Of a stretch of DNA of 64,000 nucleotides, positions 11,116 through 20,827 are shown piece after piece. Both the position numbers and the translations under genes were made by a program. Position 1 is the stretch's first letter, and every line of letters starts with the position of its first letter. Where the stretch lies: positions 78,845,740-78,909,739 of the forward strand of contig JAOWCC010000577.1 of the NCBI GenBank assembly GCA_030867875.1, written 5' to 3'. A model generated the notes under the pieces. That model was not told the DNA's origin. It made no database searches and was given only the letters and a program-made list of their open reading frames with translations. The stretch comes from Actinernus sp. WN-2022. Its lineage: Eukaryota > Cnidaria > Anthozoa > Actiniaria > Actinernidae.

Positions 11116-11724
11116 CTGTTTTGACTGGCTGGCTGGCTGGCTAGGACGACCAACATATGTTATTAAACTACAACGACCGCTCAGATTTAAGATCCAAGGA
11201 CGGCAACGCTAATGATGACGTGATTGGAATTAATGGCGGTAAATTTGCATATATTTTTAGTCTTACGGATGCTACTCCGCTTCAATGAACTGTTCTTTCC
11301 CGTAAAAGAGTATTTCTTTATCCTTCCATGCTTTTCTACTTTTCTGCTGCATGATTTACAAACGGTAACTCTCTCCCTATCTCGAACCGAACGGCAACTC
11401 CGGCGAGAGACTGCTGTTTAATTGCCTAAAATATTATAACGATTTGTTGCTTCAAAAAGGTATTCACAACATACACAATTAAGAGACACTTGAGAAGCAA
11501 ATGGTTGCAGCCAAGAAGGGCCATAATTTTGACATAATCTCAAATAATTTCTCAAGGCAAGCGTTTGTTTACTTGACCCAACGAACTCATTTTTCAGCCG
11601 CCATGGCAGTTATTTGCATTTGTTAAAAATTTAATCCACTTTGACGTCACTGAACGGCATTGAACTTTGATGAATATACAGTTTAACGTCAGAGTTTGTT
11701 TTGTTATCAGTGTGTTGATGGGTT
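11116..11724. other. Unrecognised sequence inside the 7190-bp element
   Basis: A short (GGCT)4 tract is followed by ordinary AT-moderate sequence. One frame of about 65 codons is present, without recognisable domains. Nothing is supported. Confidence 0.5.
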
Positions 11725-11820
11725 AATATCCGACAGAAGCTGTCACTTTTATCACCCTCGGTTGAACATTTCCAGGAACGTTTTCCTCAGAGAGAGAAAC
11801 GGTCGACGCTCAGTATGTAT

Positions 11821-11881
11821 TCGCAAATTACAACTTTGCAAACTACAACTACAACTTCGCTCGAAGTTGTAATTTGCGAAG
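11821..11881. repeat. Small hairpin
   Basis: TCGCAAATTACAACTT at its left end is inverted as AAGTTGTAATTTGCGA at its right end, around a CTACAACTACAACTTCG-type loop. Confidence 0.6.
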
Positions 11882-12769
11882 TTCTAGCATGTCCTGAGCA
11901 TGACTATTTCCGCGTATCGGATATAACACCCAAGGAATTAGTCTGCGTAGCCAGGGATTTACTGTACCGCTGCCGGCTAGGAACAATTTGTGTAGGATAT
12001 GGCAAACTAGCTGACCGTGCCGTGTAGCTTTCAACTTTGAAGGACTACAAATTTCTTTAGACCTGAAAATTTCATATTCTCGGAAAAATTATTCAAATTT
12101 GATTTCTATCTCTCTTTCTCGCTTTGCTGCCCTCGTTTGTTTTTTTGCTGTGTCTCCTCACTACTTTCATCTCACTACAACGTAGTGGAATACTGAGTTT
12201 TACCGAATACAACCTCTGTTCTCGGACCGCGAATTTCTGGATCATTCATATTAAAAAGCCACAGGGATCATTGGCTGGTTGGCGACTGTTGACAGAAGCT
12301 TTCATGAGGTGTGAAGTTCTTACGAAACAGCCTACAAACAAAAGCGTCACTCGTAAATGTTTCAAAGTCAAACTTAAAGGATGACTTATGTACAAGCAAA
12401 GTAAAAGATCTGCAAACCACGTACACTTTTGAAGGTTGTCATTATCTGATTAATATAGCGCTGTTGAATCAGTCCGAATAACCGCAAAATGTGAGTATAT
12501 TTTTTTATGGTGGACACCCGCGAAGGTATACGGTAACCTTAAAGCCTATTTTGGATAGTATTGGGTATTGAAAATGTTTGACTTTGCCTAAGAAGAGAAA
12601 GTAGAAGAACTACAAAGTAACCGAATTACTCTCACGCGTACTCATCATCGGTGAACTACCCATGCAAATAACTGATCTAAACAGCGATGCACGCTTACCC
12701 AGTGACTAAGCGAGTTCGACTTGGAGCAAGTCTAGGAACAACAGAACGAAGCTGTCAAAAAACTGGCAA
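11882..12769. other. Unrecognised interior of the nested element
   Basis: Two open frames of 70-86 codons exist but carry no motif I recognise, and no codon-scale conservation can be judged from a single copy. Confidence 0.5.
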
Positions 12770-13258
12770 TTTGATTCACAGATAGCCCAAGCTTGGGATC
12801 TGTATAATATTTAACAGCATTTGTATGGGATTTTTTAGTTTTTCATGTACAACGTAAATCTTGAATAAAACTAGCCTGAATTTCAGCCGGGAGGAACGAA
12901 CCGGAGGAGACGGCTGAAATTCAGGTTAGAATAAAACTCGACAAAAACCTATACAGTGTCTTCTTGTGTTCCTTAACTATGTCTGTGCCATGTTACAGCG
13001 AATTTCAGCGAAATTTTCCCTTAAAACCCTAGGCCTAACCCATACGAAGGAAAGACAAGTTAGCCAGGGTTTTAAGGGAAAATTTTGCTGAAATTCGCTG
13101 TATCATGGCAAAGACATAGGTAAGGAACACAAGAAGACACTGTATAGGTTTTTCTCGAGTTTTATTCAAGATTTACGTTGTACATGGAAAACTAAAAAAT
13201 CCCATACAAATGCTGTTAAATATCATACAGATCCCAAGCTTGGGCTACCTGTATTTGA
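12770..13258. mobile_element. ~490-bp foldback with ~200-bp arms
   Basis: The left arm (12770-13038) and right arm (13059-13258) are near-perfect inverted complements. Examples are AGCCCAAGCTTGGGATC at both ends and TTAAAACCCT versus AGGGTTTTAA flanking the centre at about 13048. The left arm is longer because a 58-bp element (12872-12929) has been inserted into it. The structure is typical of a foldback MITE. Confidence 0.8.
12872..12929. mobile_element. 58-bp micro-foldback with 8-bp target duplication (hAT-like)
   Basis: Ends TAGCCTGAATTTCAGCCG and the inverted CGGCTGAAATTCAGGTTAG are flanked by AATAAAAC at 12864-12871 and 12930-12937. The opposite arm of the enclosing foldback keeps the uninterrupted site. 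An 8-bp duplication is characteristic of hAT elements. The extreme shortness is notable. Confidence 0.65.
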
Positions 13259-13370
13259 TTTACTACTGAAAATCCACACTGATATTGAACGTCGACCGTT
13301 TCTCCCAAGAAGAACGTTTCTGTAAATTTTCAGCCTAGGGTGATAAAAGTGACAGCTTCTGTCGGATATT

Positions 13371-13712
13371 CATCCGTACCGACAGTGTACCGATGGGACT
13401 TGTCATCGAGATGTGCACGCTTCAGCATCGCAGCATCTCATGTCAAAGAGTATCGCCTATCGGTACTTTTCGTGTTGTCCAGGTGTAGTGCGAGTTTAAT
13501 GTTTGTAGTCAAACCGATCATTCGGAACCCTGCTAGCAGAGGTTCTTTTCTCTTACCCTCTCTTCTCCAGGAGAAAATAACTTTTCTCCCTCGTTAGCCG
13601 GTGGAGCTGGAGAGAGTGTCTCTGCTAGAAAAAGAGAAATTCCTGCGTTGTTGTCAATCAAAATGACCTACCGAAATGAATATATCGGTGGCAACCCATA
13701 ACAATAGACCTG
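13371..13712. other. Unrecognised, with a small CTCTGCTAG-type hairpin
   Basis: GCTAGCAGAGGTTCTTTTCTC (about 13531) and the inverted GTCTCTGCTAGAAAAAGAGA (about 13617) suggest another degraded foldback. No gene is seen. Confidence 0.45.
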
Positions 13713-13986
13713 CAAACATGGCCCGAAATACGGTGTTTGTATGGGAATACGATGCCAAATAATTTCCGTAAAATCAAATTTCTGAAATCTTCACTGTCTA
13801 CAAACTTAAGATCTGATCAAAATACGAGGGATCAGTAGCTGTGCTGGGAAGCGTGTAATCGTGGACCCTCAAATTTAGATCAGTTAATCTTTTACCTGGT
13901 ATCTTAAGTTTGCAGACAGTGAATATTACGGAAATTATTTGGCATCGGATTCACATACAAACACTCTATTTCGGGCCATGTTTGCA
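13713..13986. mobile_element. ~274-bp foldback (MITE-like)
   Basis: TGCAAACATGGCCCGAAATA at the left end is mirrored by TATTTCGGGCCATGTTTGCA at the right end. The arms extend inward through GATGCCAAATAATTTCCGTA, with a diverged centre. Confidence 0.75.
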
Positions 13987-14827
13987 CCCCTTTCAAAATG
14001 TCGAAATTAACCGCGAACTGGACTAAATGGCCCAACATCAAATTTACCAGTGGCCCGTACGGCCGGTACACTTTATTCATCATAGTATTAAAGTTTGTAT
14101 CAGTCCTGGCAAAGATCATATTTTTGAAGGTTTCCCGGCTAGTTCATCAGCGTACAATGAAGGGGTTTTAAGTTACCCGACATGGTGTCATAATTTATTT
14201 CAACCCGGCCCTTCACAAAAAGTTCCTATAAGCTGTCGGCGTGGGAAGTTAATTCCTGCATGGACTATTTGTTTGTGGCAGAAATAAAGTCGCGCGGCTA
14301 GAACATGTGGTGATGTGGACATATGCGGGTGTTACACGGCGCAAGCTGTCACTTTCACCACCGTCAATGTTCTCCAGGAACGTTCTCCTCAGTAGAGCCG
14401 GAAACGGTATGACTGAATGCGGTCTATGTTTTCTCTGCTAGAATTCTCCATTTTGAGTTACTACTTGACTTGAAGACATTGATACACGGAGAAAGAGCCG
14501 AGAAACGAGACGATCAACGCTACCTAATTATAAGTTAACTTTCCTCTGCTAGCGAGCAGTCTCCATTTTAGCAGTTATAGAGATCTCTGCTGGGAATCTT
14601 CAGTATGTATAATTTGCTTGCAAATTACAAGACCTTACAAGTTCGTTTCGTTTCGCAAAATAAAGTAAGCTGCTTTTCAGCCGGTTAAAACAGCAAAATT
14701 TACAAAGAATGATGTATGGCTATGTGGCAAGATTGATGGAGTCAATATACAATAACTTTATTAGCATTCCCATATACATAAATGGTATTGCTTTACAAGT
14801 AAATGAGCTGTCACTAAGCGAACGATT
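13987..14827. other. Unrecognised, with a solo copy of the nested-element arm
   Basis: Positions 14343-14407 are a diverged direct copy of the 11725-11817 arm (AAGCTGTCAC...GAAACGG). Repeated CTCTGCTAG-type motifs occur between 14430 and 14600. An 86-codon frame at 14027-14287 has no recognisable domain. Confidence 0.5.
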
Positions 14828-16060
14828 TTAAATCTCTGTGGTACGTGTAAGCGATCGGTTTTTCCGATCAAATGCTTCAAAGATGAAGTATCCTACTTTT
14901 TTACATACAAATGGCTCAACATTGTTGAATAAGAACAAAATCTTGTGATCATTATCTAACTGTAGAAAATTGTGATGTGTACTGATCTCATCAATTAGTA
15001 CCTTCCTGATGTCAGCATATGAAGCACAGTTGAACATGAAATGAGTTTCATCCTCAACATCTGATGACGAACAATGGTGACACATTCTTAGTTCTCTTGG
15101 TAATTTAGGATGAGCATGTCTACCAACTTCTATATTCAAGTTATGATTTCCTGATCGTAATTTCGCTACCATTTGTCTGCGGTTCATATTCTTAATCATG
15201 TCAAGGTAATCGGAACTATTGGTATCATGTTTAAATGTAGAATAAAAGACGAGCTTCTTGTTCAATCGAATGAGTTTCATTTGATGTACCTTTGATTATT
15301 TTATAATATTCATTTCAATATCAGATAAAAACTTTTTAATTGGATTAAACCTATCATTAGGAGAGTAAGAGCTTTCTTGTCTTGGTGTTTCGAAAAGCTC
15401 TAAAAGTTTATTAATTGAGGTCATGAAGCTCGTTTTATTGGACGATGCTAGATCGTTTGAAATAAGAAAACATTGTTTGGCGATACTATTTTCAGGAAGA
15501 TTCTGAAGGTGCATCCAAAAATGTAACATGTTGCGATATATCAAAGACTTTAAAGAAATCCTTCCAACTTCATTACGAGCAGCTACATTAGGGGCTCTTT
15601 TGTTAAGCCCAAGATAATACTTGAAGAATTTGCGAATGAAGTCTTTCTATTGAATCTGTTTCCCACTTTTGAAAATTAAGTTTATCGTAAGCACCCCATA
15701 CTTCTGAATTGTATAATAGAATTGGTGAAACTGATAGGGTATCAAATAGCTTATTGCACATATTTGTAGGCATTTCAGTTTAGAAAAGTTAAGATATCGT
15801 TTTGCTCCAAAAATAGAACGTCTTGTTTTCTCGGTGGAAGTTAATTTTGACTTTGTAAAACTACCATTACTCGAAATCGTATGTGTACTCAGGAACATTA
15901 GTAATTCGTGAATTGTTCAAGAAGAAAGCATGCTTCTCAAGAGTAGACTTGCGACTTTGTTTTTGAAAAATGACAACTTTAGTCTTCTTATCACTGACTG
16001 ACATTATCCAGTCCTTACAGTACTGCTGGCTGCTTTAGAATCGATGTACGAGGAAAGTCT
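14828..16060 (-). pseudogene. Broken LINE reverse-transcriptase C-terminal region
   Basis: Read on the minus strand from about 16060 down, pieces of one LINE ORF follow in order but in changing frames. First come SDKKTKVVIFQK and ITNVPEYTY. Then ISSNGSF..., CNKLFDTLSVSPILLYNSEVWG (the PILLYxSEVWG block at the end of the RT domain) and KYYLGLNKRAPNVAARNEVGR. The C-terminal part (14828-15280) carries a CCHC zinc-knuckle: C67, C70, H80 and C85 of a 150-codon frame. At least two frameshifts (about 15640 and 15775) and one in-frame TAA (15296-15298) show it is dead. The catalytic YxDD part is missing, so it is 5'-truncated. The clade is not assigned. Confidence 0.8.
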
Positions 16061-16272
16061 ATCAAAGGACTACGTAATAGATCCTACGTAGGCACAAACT
16101 CTCATATAATTTTCGACGTTGTTTATTAAATCAGTGGTGATCGATACCTGAGATTATGGTTACTAGCTTACTCTACTCCGATTCTGGTATCTTTACAGGA
16201 TCTCCCGACCCCCCATCTTCTTCTCTTACAGTCCAGCCCGGCTGTTCACAGGCTACGAATTAATTTACACCT
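16061..16272. other. Unrecognised spacer
   Basis: No ORF or repeat of note is visible between the LINE fragment and the next foldback. Confidence 0.5.
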
Positions 16273-16582
16273 ACTAGTAGCCTGCGAAAGAAAGCTGACT
16301 TCTTTGCACTCGCAGGCAACTGTTTTTATTGTCGGAATAAGAGGAAGAAAATGGAATGTTGGACTACCCTGGTTCCAGAGGTTTTCTTAAGAGAGACTCG
16401 ACAGCCCGCGGCGAAGCGGCGAAGCGGCGATCAGCGATTCTCGCAGCTCGCCACTTCGCGGCTCTTTCGCCGCGGCTGTTCTCTCTAATGAAACCTCTGG
16501 AAAATGTGGGTAAATGGGTAAATGTTGGGTTTCCTGGCTCGCAAATTGCAAAGAAGTCGGCTGTCTGTCGCAGGCTAATACA
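16273..16582. mobile_element. ~310-bp foldback with two stacked inverted segments
   Basis: Outer arms TAGCCTGCGA...GACTTCTTTGCA (from 16277) and their inverted counterpart (to 16580) enclose inner arms CCAGAGGTTTTC...CGCGGCGAA (16373-16418) and TTCGCCGCGGCTGTTCTCTC...ACCTCTGG (16466-16500). The GC-rich centre produces overlapping open frames on both strands that are not genes. Confidence 0.7.
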
Positions 16583-17204
16583 TTACTTACACCACGAAAG
16601 TACGAGCACGTCGACAGAACTACTGTAGAACCGTTCACTTGTGATTTTTTTAGCATGTAAACCACATGAGTGCTGTTTGTATAACTTCCGGTTTGAGTTC
16701 GGTACAGTGCCTTTTACTGACAGCCTGTGGCAACTGATAGAACAATTAGATTGTATACACGCAAATTAACTAGTGCCGGATTCAACAGACTAATCTGTAC
16801 TACAGTTTATTCTACTGTCGAGTAATTGTTTGATGTATTACACACAAACGTTTAGATCGAACTGAACGTTTTTCTTCTATTATAAATGTTGTGCTAGCTG
16901 TTAACATGATGCGGCACATTTTGTTCCGTTATGACGTGACAAGTCGAATAGCTGGTCTCAGTGAATTATCTGACCGCTAAAAAATAACTGAAAGTGTGCT
17001 ATGGACATATGAGTGTAACTATTAATTTAAAAGGCTACTTCTTCTCAAGACTTTGGAGTTGTCTTATAACACCATGTCCATAATTTCCCACTTTGGGTTT
17101 GAACGTAAAAATCCAACATCTTGACCTTTACCCACTCGTTTCGCCACAGGAAGCCACACAACGTGTTTGCATTGAATTTTATAGGAAATGAGGATTACCG
17201 AAAG
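16583..17204. other. Unrecognised spacer
   Basis: AT-rich sequence with short frames only. No motif is supported. Confidence 0.5.
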
Positions 17205-17475
17205 GTTTGGCAAAATATCGCGAAGAACATGCATATTTGAATACGAAATAAACATAAATTTATCTTACCTGGTGTGTTATGTCATTCATGTGGCCTGAAA
17301 CACCAAATCTTAGCGATGTTAAAGGGGTTGCCTTTGCTGTTCATTCAAGAGTTAACTGACCCTCTAAAATCGCTAAGGCCACATGAATGACAAAACACAG
17401 CAGCTAATAAATGCATGTTTATTTCATATTCCAATATGCATGTTCTTTGCGATATTTCGCCATACTTCAAACGTG
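17205..17475. mobile_element. ~270-bp foldback
   Basis: The left arm contains AATATCGCGAAGAACATGCA and TGTCATTCATGTGGCCT. The right arm carries AGGCCACATGAATGACA and TGCATGTTCTTTGCGATATT in mirror order. The arms differ at a few sites, and the loop is about 15-40 bp around 17335. Confidence 0.75.
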
Positions 17476-17510
17476 CTTGAGTCATCAATGTGAATATGAT
17501 TCCGTTTACA

Positions 17511-17586
17511 TAGCCTGAAATACAGTCGACTCCTCAGCTCGTTCCAGAGCCCACCCAACGAGTTGAGGAGGCGGCTGTATGTAAGG
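17511..17586. mobile_element. 76-bp micro-foldback
   Basis: TAGCCTGAAATACAG...CTCCTCAGCTCGTT is mirrored by AACGAGTTGAGGAG...CTGTATGTAAGGCTA. Its outer end AGCCTGAAAT resembles that of the 58-bp element at 12872, so the two may belong to one family. Confidence 0.65.
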
Positions 17587-17625
17587 CTACTGAATTTACC
17601 ACCACCGCTTTGTTTTTGTGTGTTT

Positions 17626-17942
17626 GTGGGGAGGGGGGGGGGGGGGGGGGGGTGCCGCCGCCACCACCACCACTGTAAAAAAAAGGGTCCCTAGACGATT
17701 TTTTTTTGAAGGGGGGGGGGGGGGGTCACCGCCGGCGCCGCCACCATCAAATAAACAAAAATGGGTCCCTAGATCCTAAATTTGGGGGGGGGGGGGGTGT
17801 CACCCCCACCTCCACCACTGGTAAAAAAATGGGTCCCTAGACGAATTGGGTAGGGGGGGAGGGGTTATCCGCCACCACCGCCAACAACGTGCGTGTGTGG
17901 AGGGGGGTATCACCCGGGACCCACCAACCTTTTGAAAAAAAG
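17626..17942. repeat. G-tract-rich right subterminal region with repeated TIR-like modules
   Basis: Three long G runs (20 G at 17633-17652, 15 G at 17711-17725, 14 G at 17784-17797) alternate with CCACCACCA-type tracts. They also alternate with GGGTCCCTAGACGA-like segments at 17685, 17763 and 17831, which echo the terminal GGGTCCCTATCGAG at 17945. The terminal module has evidently been duplicated inward. G-run lengths may be unreliable in the assembly. Confidence 0.75.
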
Positions 17943-17980
17943 TGGGTCCCTATCGAGTACCATTGTTTTGACCTCGTCCC
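17943..17980 (-). repeat. Right terminal inverted repeat of the 7190-bp element
   Basis: Perfect inverted complement of 10791-10828, followed directly by the second TAA copy (17981-17983). Confidence 0.9.
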
Positions 17981-19331
17981 TAAATGGCGAAGGTTGTATG
18001 AGGCGAGATTCTAGGTAGCCGCACATGGTATAATTGTTGATAACGTCCAGGCAATTTAACGAAAACAGCTCAAAATGAGAGGCGGTAGTAAACACTTGGT
18101 GGGTATACGGGTGGGCTTGTCAATTGGAAATTTTATGAAAAAGCCCGATACCCCGGGAGAAAAAAATATCCGAGGGCGTATCCAAATATTTTACTTGTAA
18201 TTACAATAAATAATTCAGTCAAATAGATAGAATCCCTTTTTTATGAAGCTGTAATTAATAGGTAGCCTTATCAGAAGTCTATGTTATGGACTTCTGGCAT
18301 TATTCACAAAAATAAAATAAATCGAGTTGTACCTTGCGATACTAGGCTGTGGGGAATTGACATTTACAAATAAATAACAAGCTCGTAGGGAGAGAGGGAG
18401 ATTTTAAACTTGCAACATATGTCGCGACACGGGTTGTACATTTCACTGGAACCGTCTGAGACCCAACACTCCTTCGGAAAGCACTATTGAAGGTTTGACA
18501 TTGCCTTCACGAAGGAAACACCGACACTTTGTACCGGAAAAGAAGAACTGACCTTAGTTCGCGGAGGTGTGTTGGAGGAGATCGAAACAGAGATGATGCA
18601 GGTTCATTGGAGAGTTTTTCATTTCACTCAAATATCTTTGAGGGCGAGCAGCTTGCTGTACCAGCGTGCTCTTGGAGCTTTGCCGAACTTGTTTTCTTCC
18701 ACCGTTAGCGTGACATATATAGTTGGTGTAACGTGACAACGGTTCACCATACGGTTCACCAATCTATTTGATAATGCTGACCAAAGCCGCTGGAAATTCT
18801 CTCTTAAACCAATTTACATCGCTAACAGATCCGGTATATTTTACATTTCTGTATTATTAAAGCCTCTAGCGAACATTTTCGCGCAGTCCGACACGTTTCT
18901 CATGGTGAACCGTAGTTTGAAAGAAAAGTTAAGTATGTTTTTTTATTGCAACGGTTCACCATGCGAACCGTGTCACAGTGCGCGACTATTTTCGCTAGAG
19001 TCATTCATAATACGGAATTGCAAAATATACGGGATGTGTTAGCGATGTAAATTGGTTGAAGAGAGAATTTCCCCCGACTTTGGTCAGCATTATCGAATAG
19101 ATTGGTGAACCGTATGGTGAACCGTTGTCACGTTACACCAACTATATGTCACGCTAACGCTGGAAGAAAAGAAGTTCGGCAAAACACCGAGAATAACCTT
19201 GAAAAACCTTGTGGTTATTTTGCTCCCAACCTTCGATAACGGCTTGGGCAAAGCTTTCTCTGTTGGGAAATTTCTCAGTGTCGGCCCTACTATAAGTCAG
19301 TAGATATATTGTTCGCTGAATTCGGGCCTCA
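17981..19331. repeat. Satellite monomer 5, segment b (positions 229-1579)
   Basis: Resumes the interrupted monomer after the 7190-bp insertion, starting with the duplicated TAA. One substitution (C to G) at 19326 lies close to the next insertion point. Confidence 0.95.
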
Positions 19332-19411
19332 GTGACACGCCTAACATCAACTCAATTAACACTTTGTCTTCTGCTAATAAGATCAAAAAGAAACGCACAC
19401 GCCGGCCTTAA
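19332..19411 (+). pseudogene. 3' tail of the 2A-containing ORF (truncated copy 0)
   Basis: Encodes only the last ~26 codons of the 305-codon protein, ending in the basic KIKKKRTRRP tail and TAA. It is truncated at the left insertion junction. Confidence 0.85.
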
Positions 19412-19532
19412 CAAACGCGACGAGACCTACTAATCAGTCACACCGTTAGTTATCTTTCGTTATCATATTATGTTTTTTACGTCATTTCCGTTTTACCATT
19501 ATATATTGTCAAGTCACATTGTAAAAGTTCCT

Positions 19533-19577
19533 TAGCACCTGATGAAGACTAGTATGGCTAGTCGAAATATTGTGCTA
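19533..19577 (+). ncRNA. Hammerhead-ribozyme-like fold, copy 0
   Basis: Stem I TAGCAC (19533-19538) pairs with GTGCTA (19572-19577). The conserved core CTGATGA is at 19539-19545. Stem II is GACTAG/CTAGTC (19547-19552/19558-19563) with a 5-nt loop, and GAAA follows at 19564-19567. The cleavage triplet would be ATT (19569-19571). Departures from canonical type I are one unpaired A (19546) between CTGATGA and stem II, and almost no stem III (two nucleotides inside the A-U closing pair). Very short stem III is known for Penelope-like hammerheads, which may act as dimers. The extra A lowers confidence in activity. Confidence 0.45.
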
Positions 19578-19660
19578 CATTAAATCCGTATAATTCTACG
19601 TCGTATTGGTTATTCTTCATTCTACTTATTTCTTAATCTGCGAACCATTTAGATCATTGT

Positions 19661-20578
19661 TTGATCCGACGTATACCAGTGGAGTGTTGTTCGTGGTCGC
19701 TCATTTATAAACTTTTACATTGGATTGCATTTCGACCACAGATCTTTACAGATCCGACATTATCTGCTATGGGCAACGACATCGTCTCTTGGAGATTTTA
19801 CATTGGGACTTTTCTTTCCACTTCACGATCAAAGCGATCAAGTTTATCATCTAGCCAATCGTGCAAGACTTCCAGACCACTCAAATATGCTCCTATTTTC
19901 ATGTTATTTGCTGTTGCTGTTGCTTTAACTATCTGCATGGATATTGAACCCAACCCTGGTCCTTCTTCAACCTCTACTAATTTGGCTTCTGCACACGTTG
20001 CTGCCAACGTTACCGATCCTACTACATACAGATTCTCCAGCCTTTTCAACAAGACCAAACGTATTCAACTTAAACTTACCCGCTATCAACATCACCTCCT
20101 GAACTTCAAGTATTACCAAGAACATTCCATTATCCCTAAATCGCTATTTACAAGCATACCACCTATAAACACTCAAAATGAGACTTTTCATCGTCGCTGG
20201 AGATTCATCTCGCATTTTGCCGCCCGCCGTTATCTCAGACTGCTCATCAAAGAATGTAAGAACACTATTTGTTATTTAACCTCTGAACTTAATATTTATA
20301 TTGATTTGCTTCAGAAATCTTGTACACCAGAAGTTTTTTTATTTTACCAATCTAGGCTTAATTCCATGACCTCATCGCTTGATAATGTTCTTGCTAACCG
20401 ACGTGCTTCTAAATCTTCTTGCTTGCGTAATGGCTCTAATCACGTTTCCGTTTCTGCCTTTCACCGCAACACTAATGTTAACATAGATAACATTGCCAGT
20501 GACACGCCTAACATCAACTCAATTAACACTTTGTCTTCTGCTAATAAGATCAAAAAGAAACGCACACGCCGGCCTTAA
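19661..20578 (+). CDS. 305-aa retroelement protein with N-terminal 2A-like ribosome-skipping motif (copy 1)
   Basis: The intact ORF runs from ATG 19661 to TAA 20576-20578. I do not recognise a named domain over most of it. Residues 76-93 form a hydrophobic stretch (YAPIFMLFAVAVALTICM) immediately followed by D94-I95-E96-P97-N98-P99-G100-P101. This fits the 2A consensus D(V/I)ExNPGP exactly, and skipping would occur between G100 and P101. Such motifs are known at the N-terminus of several animal non-LTR retrotransposon proteins, where the upstream peptide can act as a signal. Residues 102-130 are Ser/Thr-rich. Residues 150-250 are Arg/Lys-rich and probably helical. The protein ends in the basic KIKKKRTRRP. 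The start could also be M37 or later. An identical-length copy lies 1167 bp downstream. It is probably the N-terminal (pre-RT) part of a Penelope-like polyprotein or a stand-alone ORF. That role is inference. Confidence 0.7.
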   Translation: MIRRIPVECCSWSLIYKLLHWIAFRPQIFTDPTLSAMGNDIVSWRFYIGTFLSTSRSKRSSLSSSQSCKTSRPLKYAPIFMLFAVAVALTICMDIEPNPGPSSTSTNLASAHVAANVTDPTTYRFSSLFNKTKRIQLKLTRYQHHLLNFKYYQEHSIIPKSLFTSIPPINTQNETFHRRWRFISHFAARRYLRLLIKECKNTICYLTSELNIYIDLLQKSCTPEVFLFYQSRLNSMTSSLDNVLANRRASKSSCLRNGSNHVSVSAFHRNTNVNIDNIASDTPNINSINTLSSANKIKKKRTRRP

Positions 20579-20827
20579 CAAACGCGACGAGACCTACTAA
20601 TCAGTCACACCGTTAGTTATCTTTCGTTATCATATTATGTTTTTTACGTCATTTCCGTTTTACCATTATATATTGTCAAGTCACATTGTAAAAGTTCCTT
20701 AGCACCTGATGAAGACTAGTATGGCTAGTCGAAATATTGTGCTACATTAAATCCGTATAATTCTACGTCGTATTGGTTATTCTTCATTCTACTTATTTCT
20801 TAATCTGCGAACCATTTAGATCATTGT
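20579..20827 (+). other. Spacer between tandem ORFs (UTR/pLTR-like)
   Basis: AT-rich, non-coding, and identical in position to the spacer at 19412-19660. It carries the hammerhead-like fold and would be the repeated terminal region in a tandem Penelope-like arrangement. No clear promoter is visible. Confidence 0.5.
20700..20744 (+). ncRNA. Hammerhead-ribozyme-like fold, copy 1
   Basis: Exactly 1167 bp after the first copy and the same sequence by eye. Two consecutive sites would release a unit-length RNA of 1167 nt if active. Confidence 0.45.

Larger units (their letters stand above)
11725..13370. mobile_element. Nested ~1.65-kb element with ~90-bp diverged inverted ends
   Basis: The left arm (11725-11817, AATATCCGACAGAAGCTGTC..., including ATCACCCT and GAAACGGTCGACG) is matched in inverted orientation by 13281-13370. 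The arms are diverged in places. A third, direct copy of the arm core occurs at 14343-14407. The interior holds another long foldback (12770-13258) and no recognisable gene. Confidence 0.65.
10791..17980. mobile_element. 7190-bp composite element with 38-bp terminal inverted repeats (PIF/Harbinger-like)
   Basis: The left terminus begins GGGACGAGGTCAAAACAATG and the right terminus is its inverted complement. The match is perfect for 38 bp (10791-10828 versus 17943-17980). The satellite target TAA is duplicated at 10788-10790 and 17981-17983. Removing the element plus one TAA restores the uninterrupted monomer sequence. A 3-bp TWA-type duplication is typical of PIF/Harbinger elements. No transposase or Myb-like ORF is present, so it would be non-autonomous. 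Its interior is a mosaic of a minisatellite, several foldbacks, a nested TIR element and a broken LINE. The superfamily assignment rests on the target duplication and G-rich terminus only. The boundaries are certain. Confidence 0.85.

Noticed and set aside
10732..11156. Overlapping 101-118-codon open frames on both strands
   Set aside because: They are produced by the 44-46-bp minisatellite lacking stops; the peptides are repeats of the same unit and differ in frame.
16356..16665. Overlapping 90-92-codon frames on both strands
   Set aside because: They lie within the GC-rich centre of a foldback, and no domain is recognised.
19940..19965. Viral polyprotein because of the 2A-like motif
   Set aside because: No capsid, helicase, protease or polymerase sequence is present. 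2A-like motifs are also known in animal retrotransposons, and the tandem/ribozyme context fits a retroelement.
19725..20058. 67-codon plus and 86-codon minus frames within the 305-codon ORF
   Set aside because: Shadows of the 2A-containing ORF in other frames.
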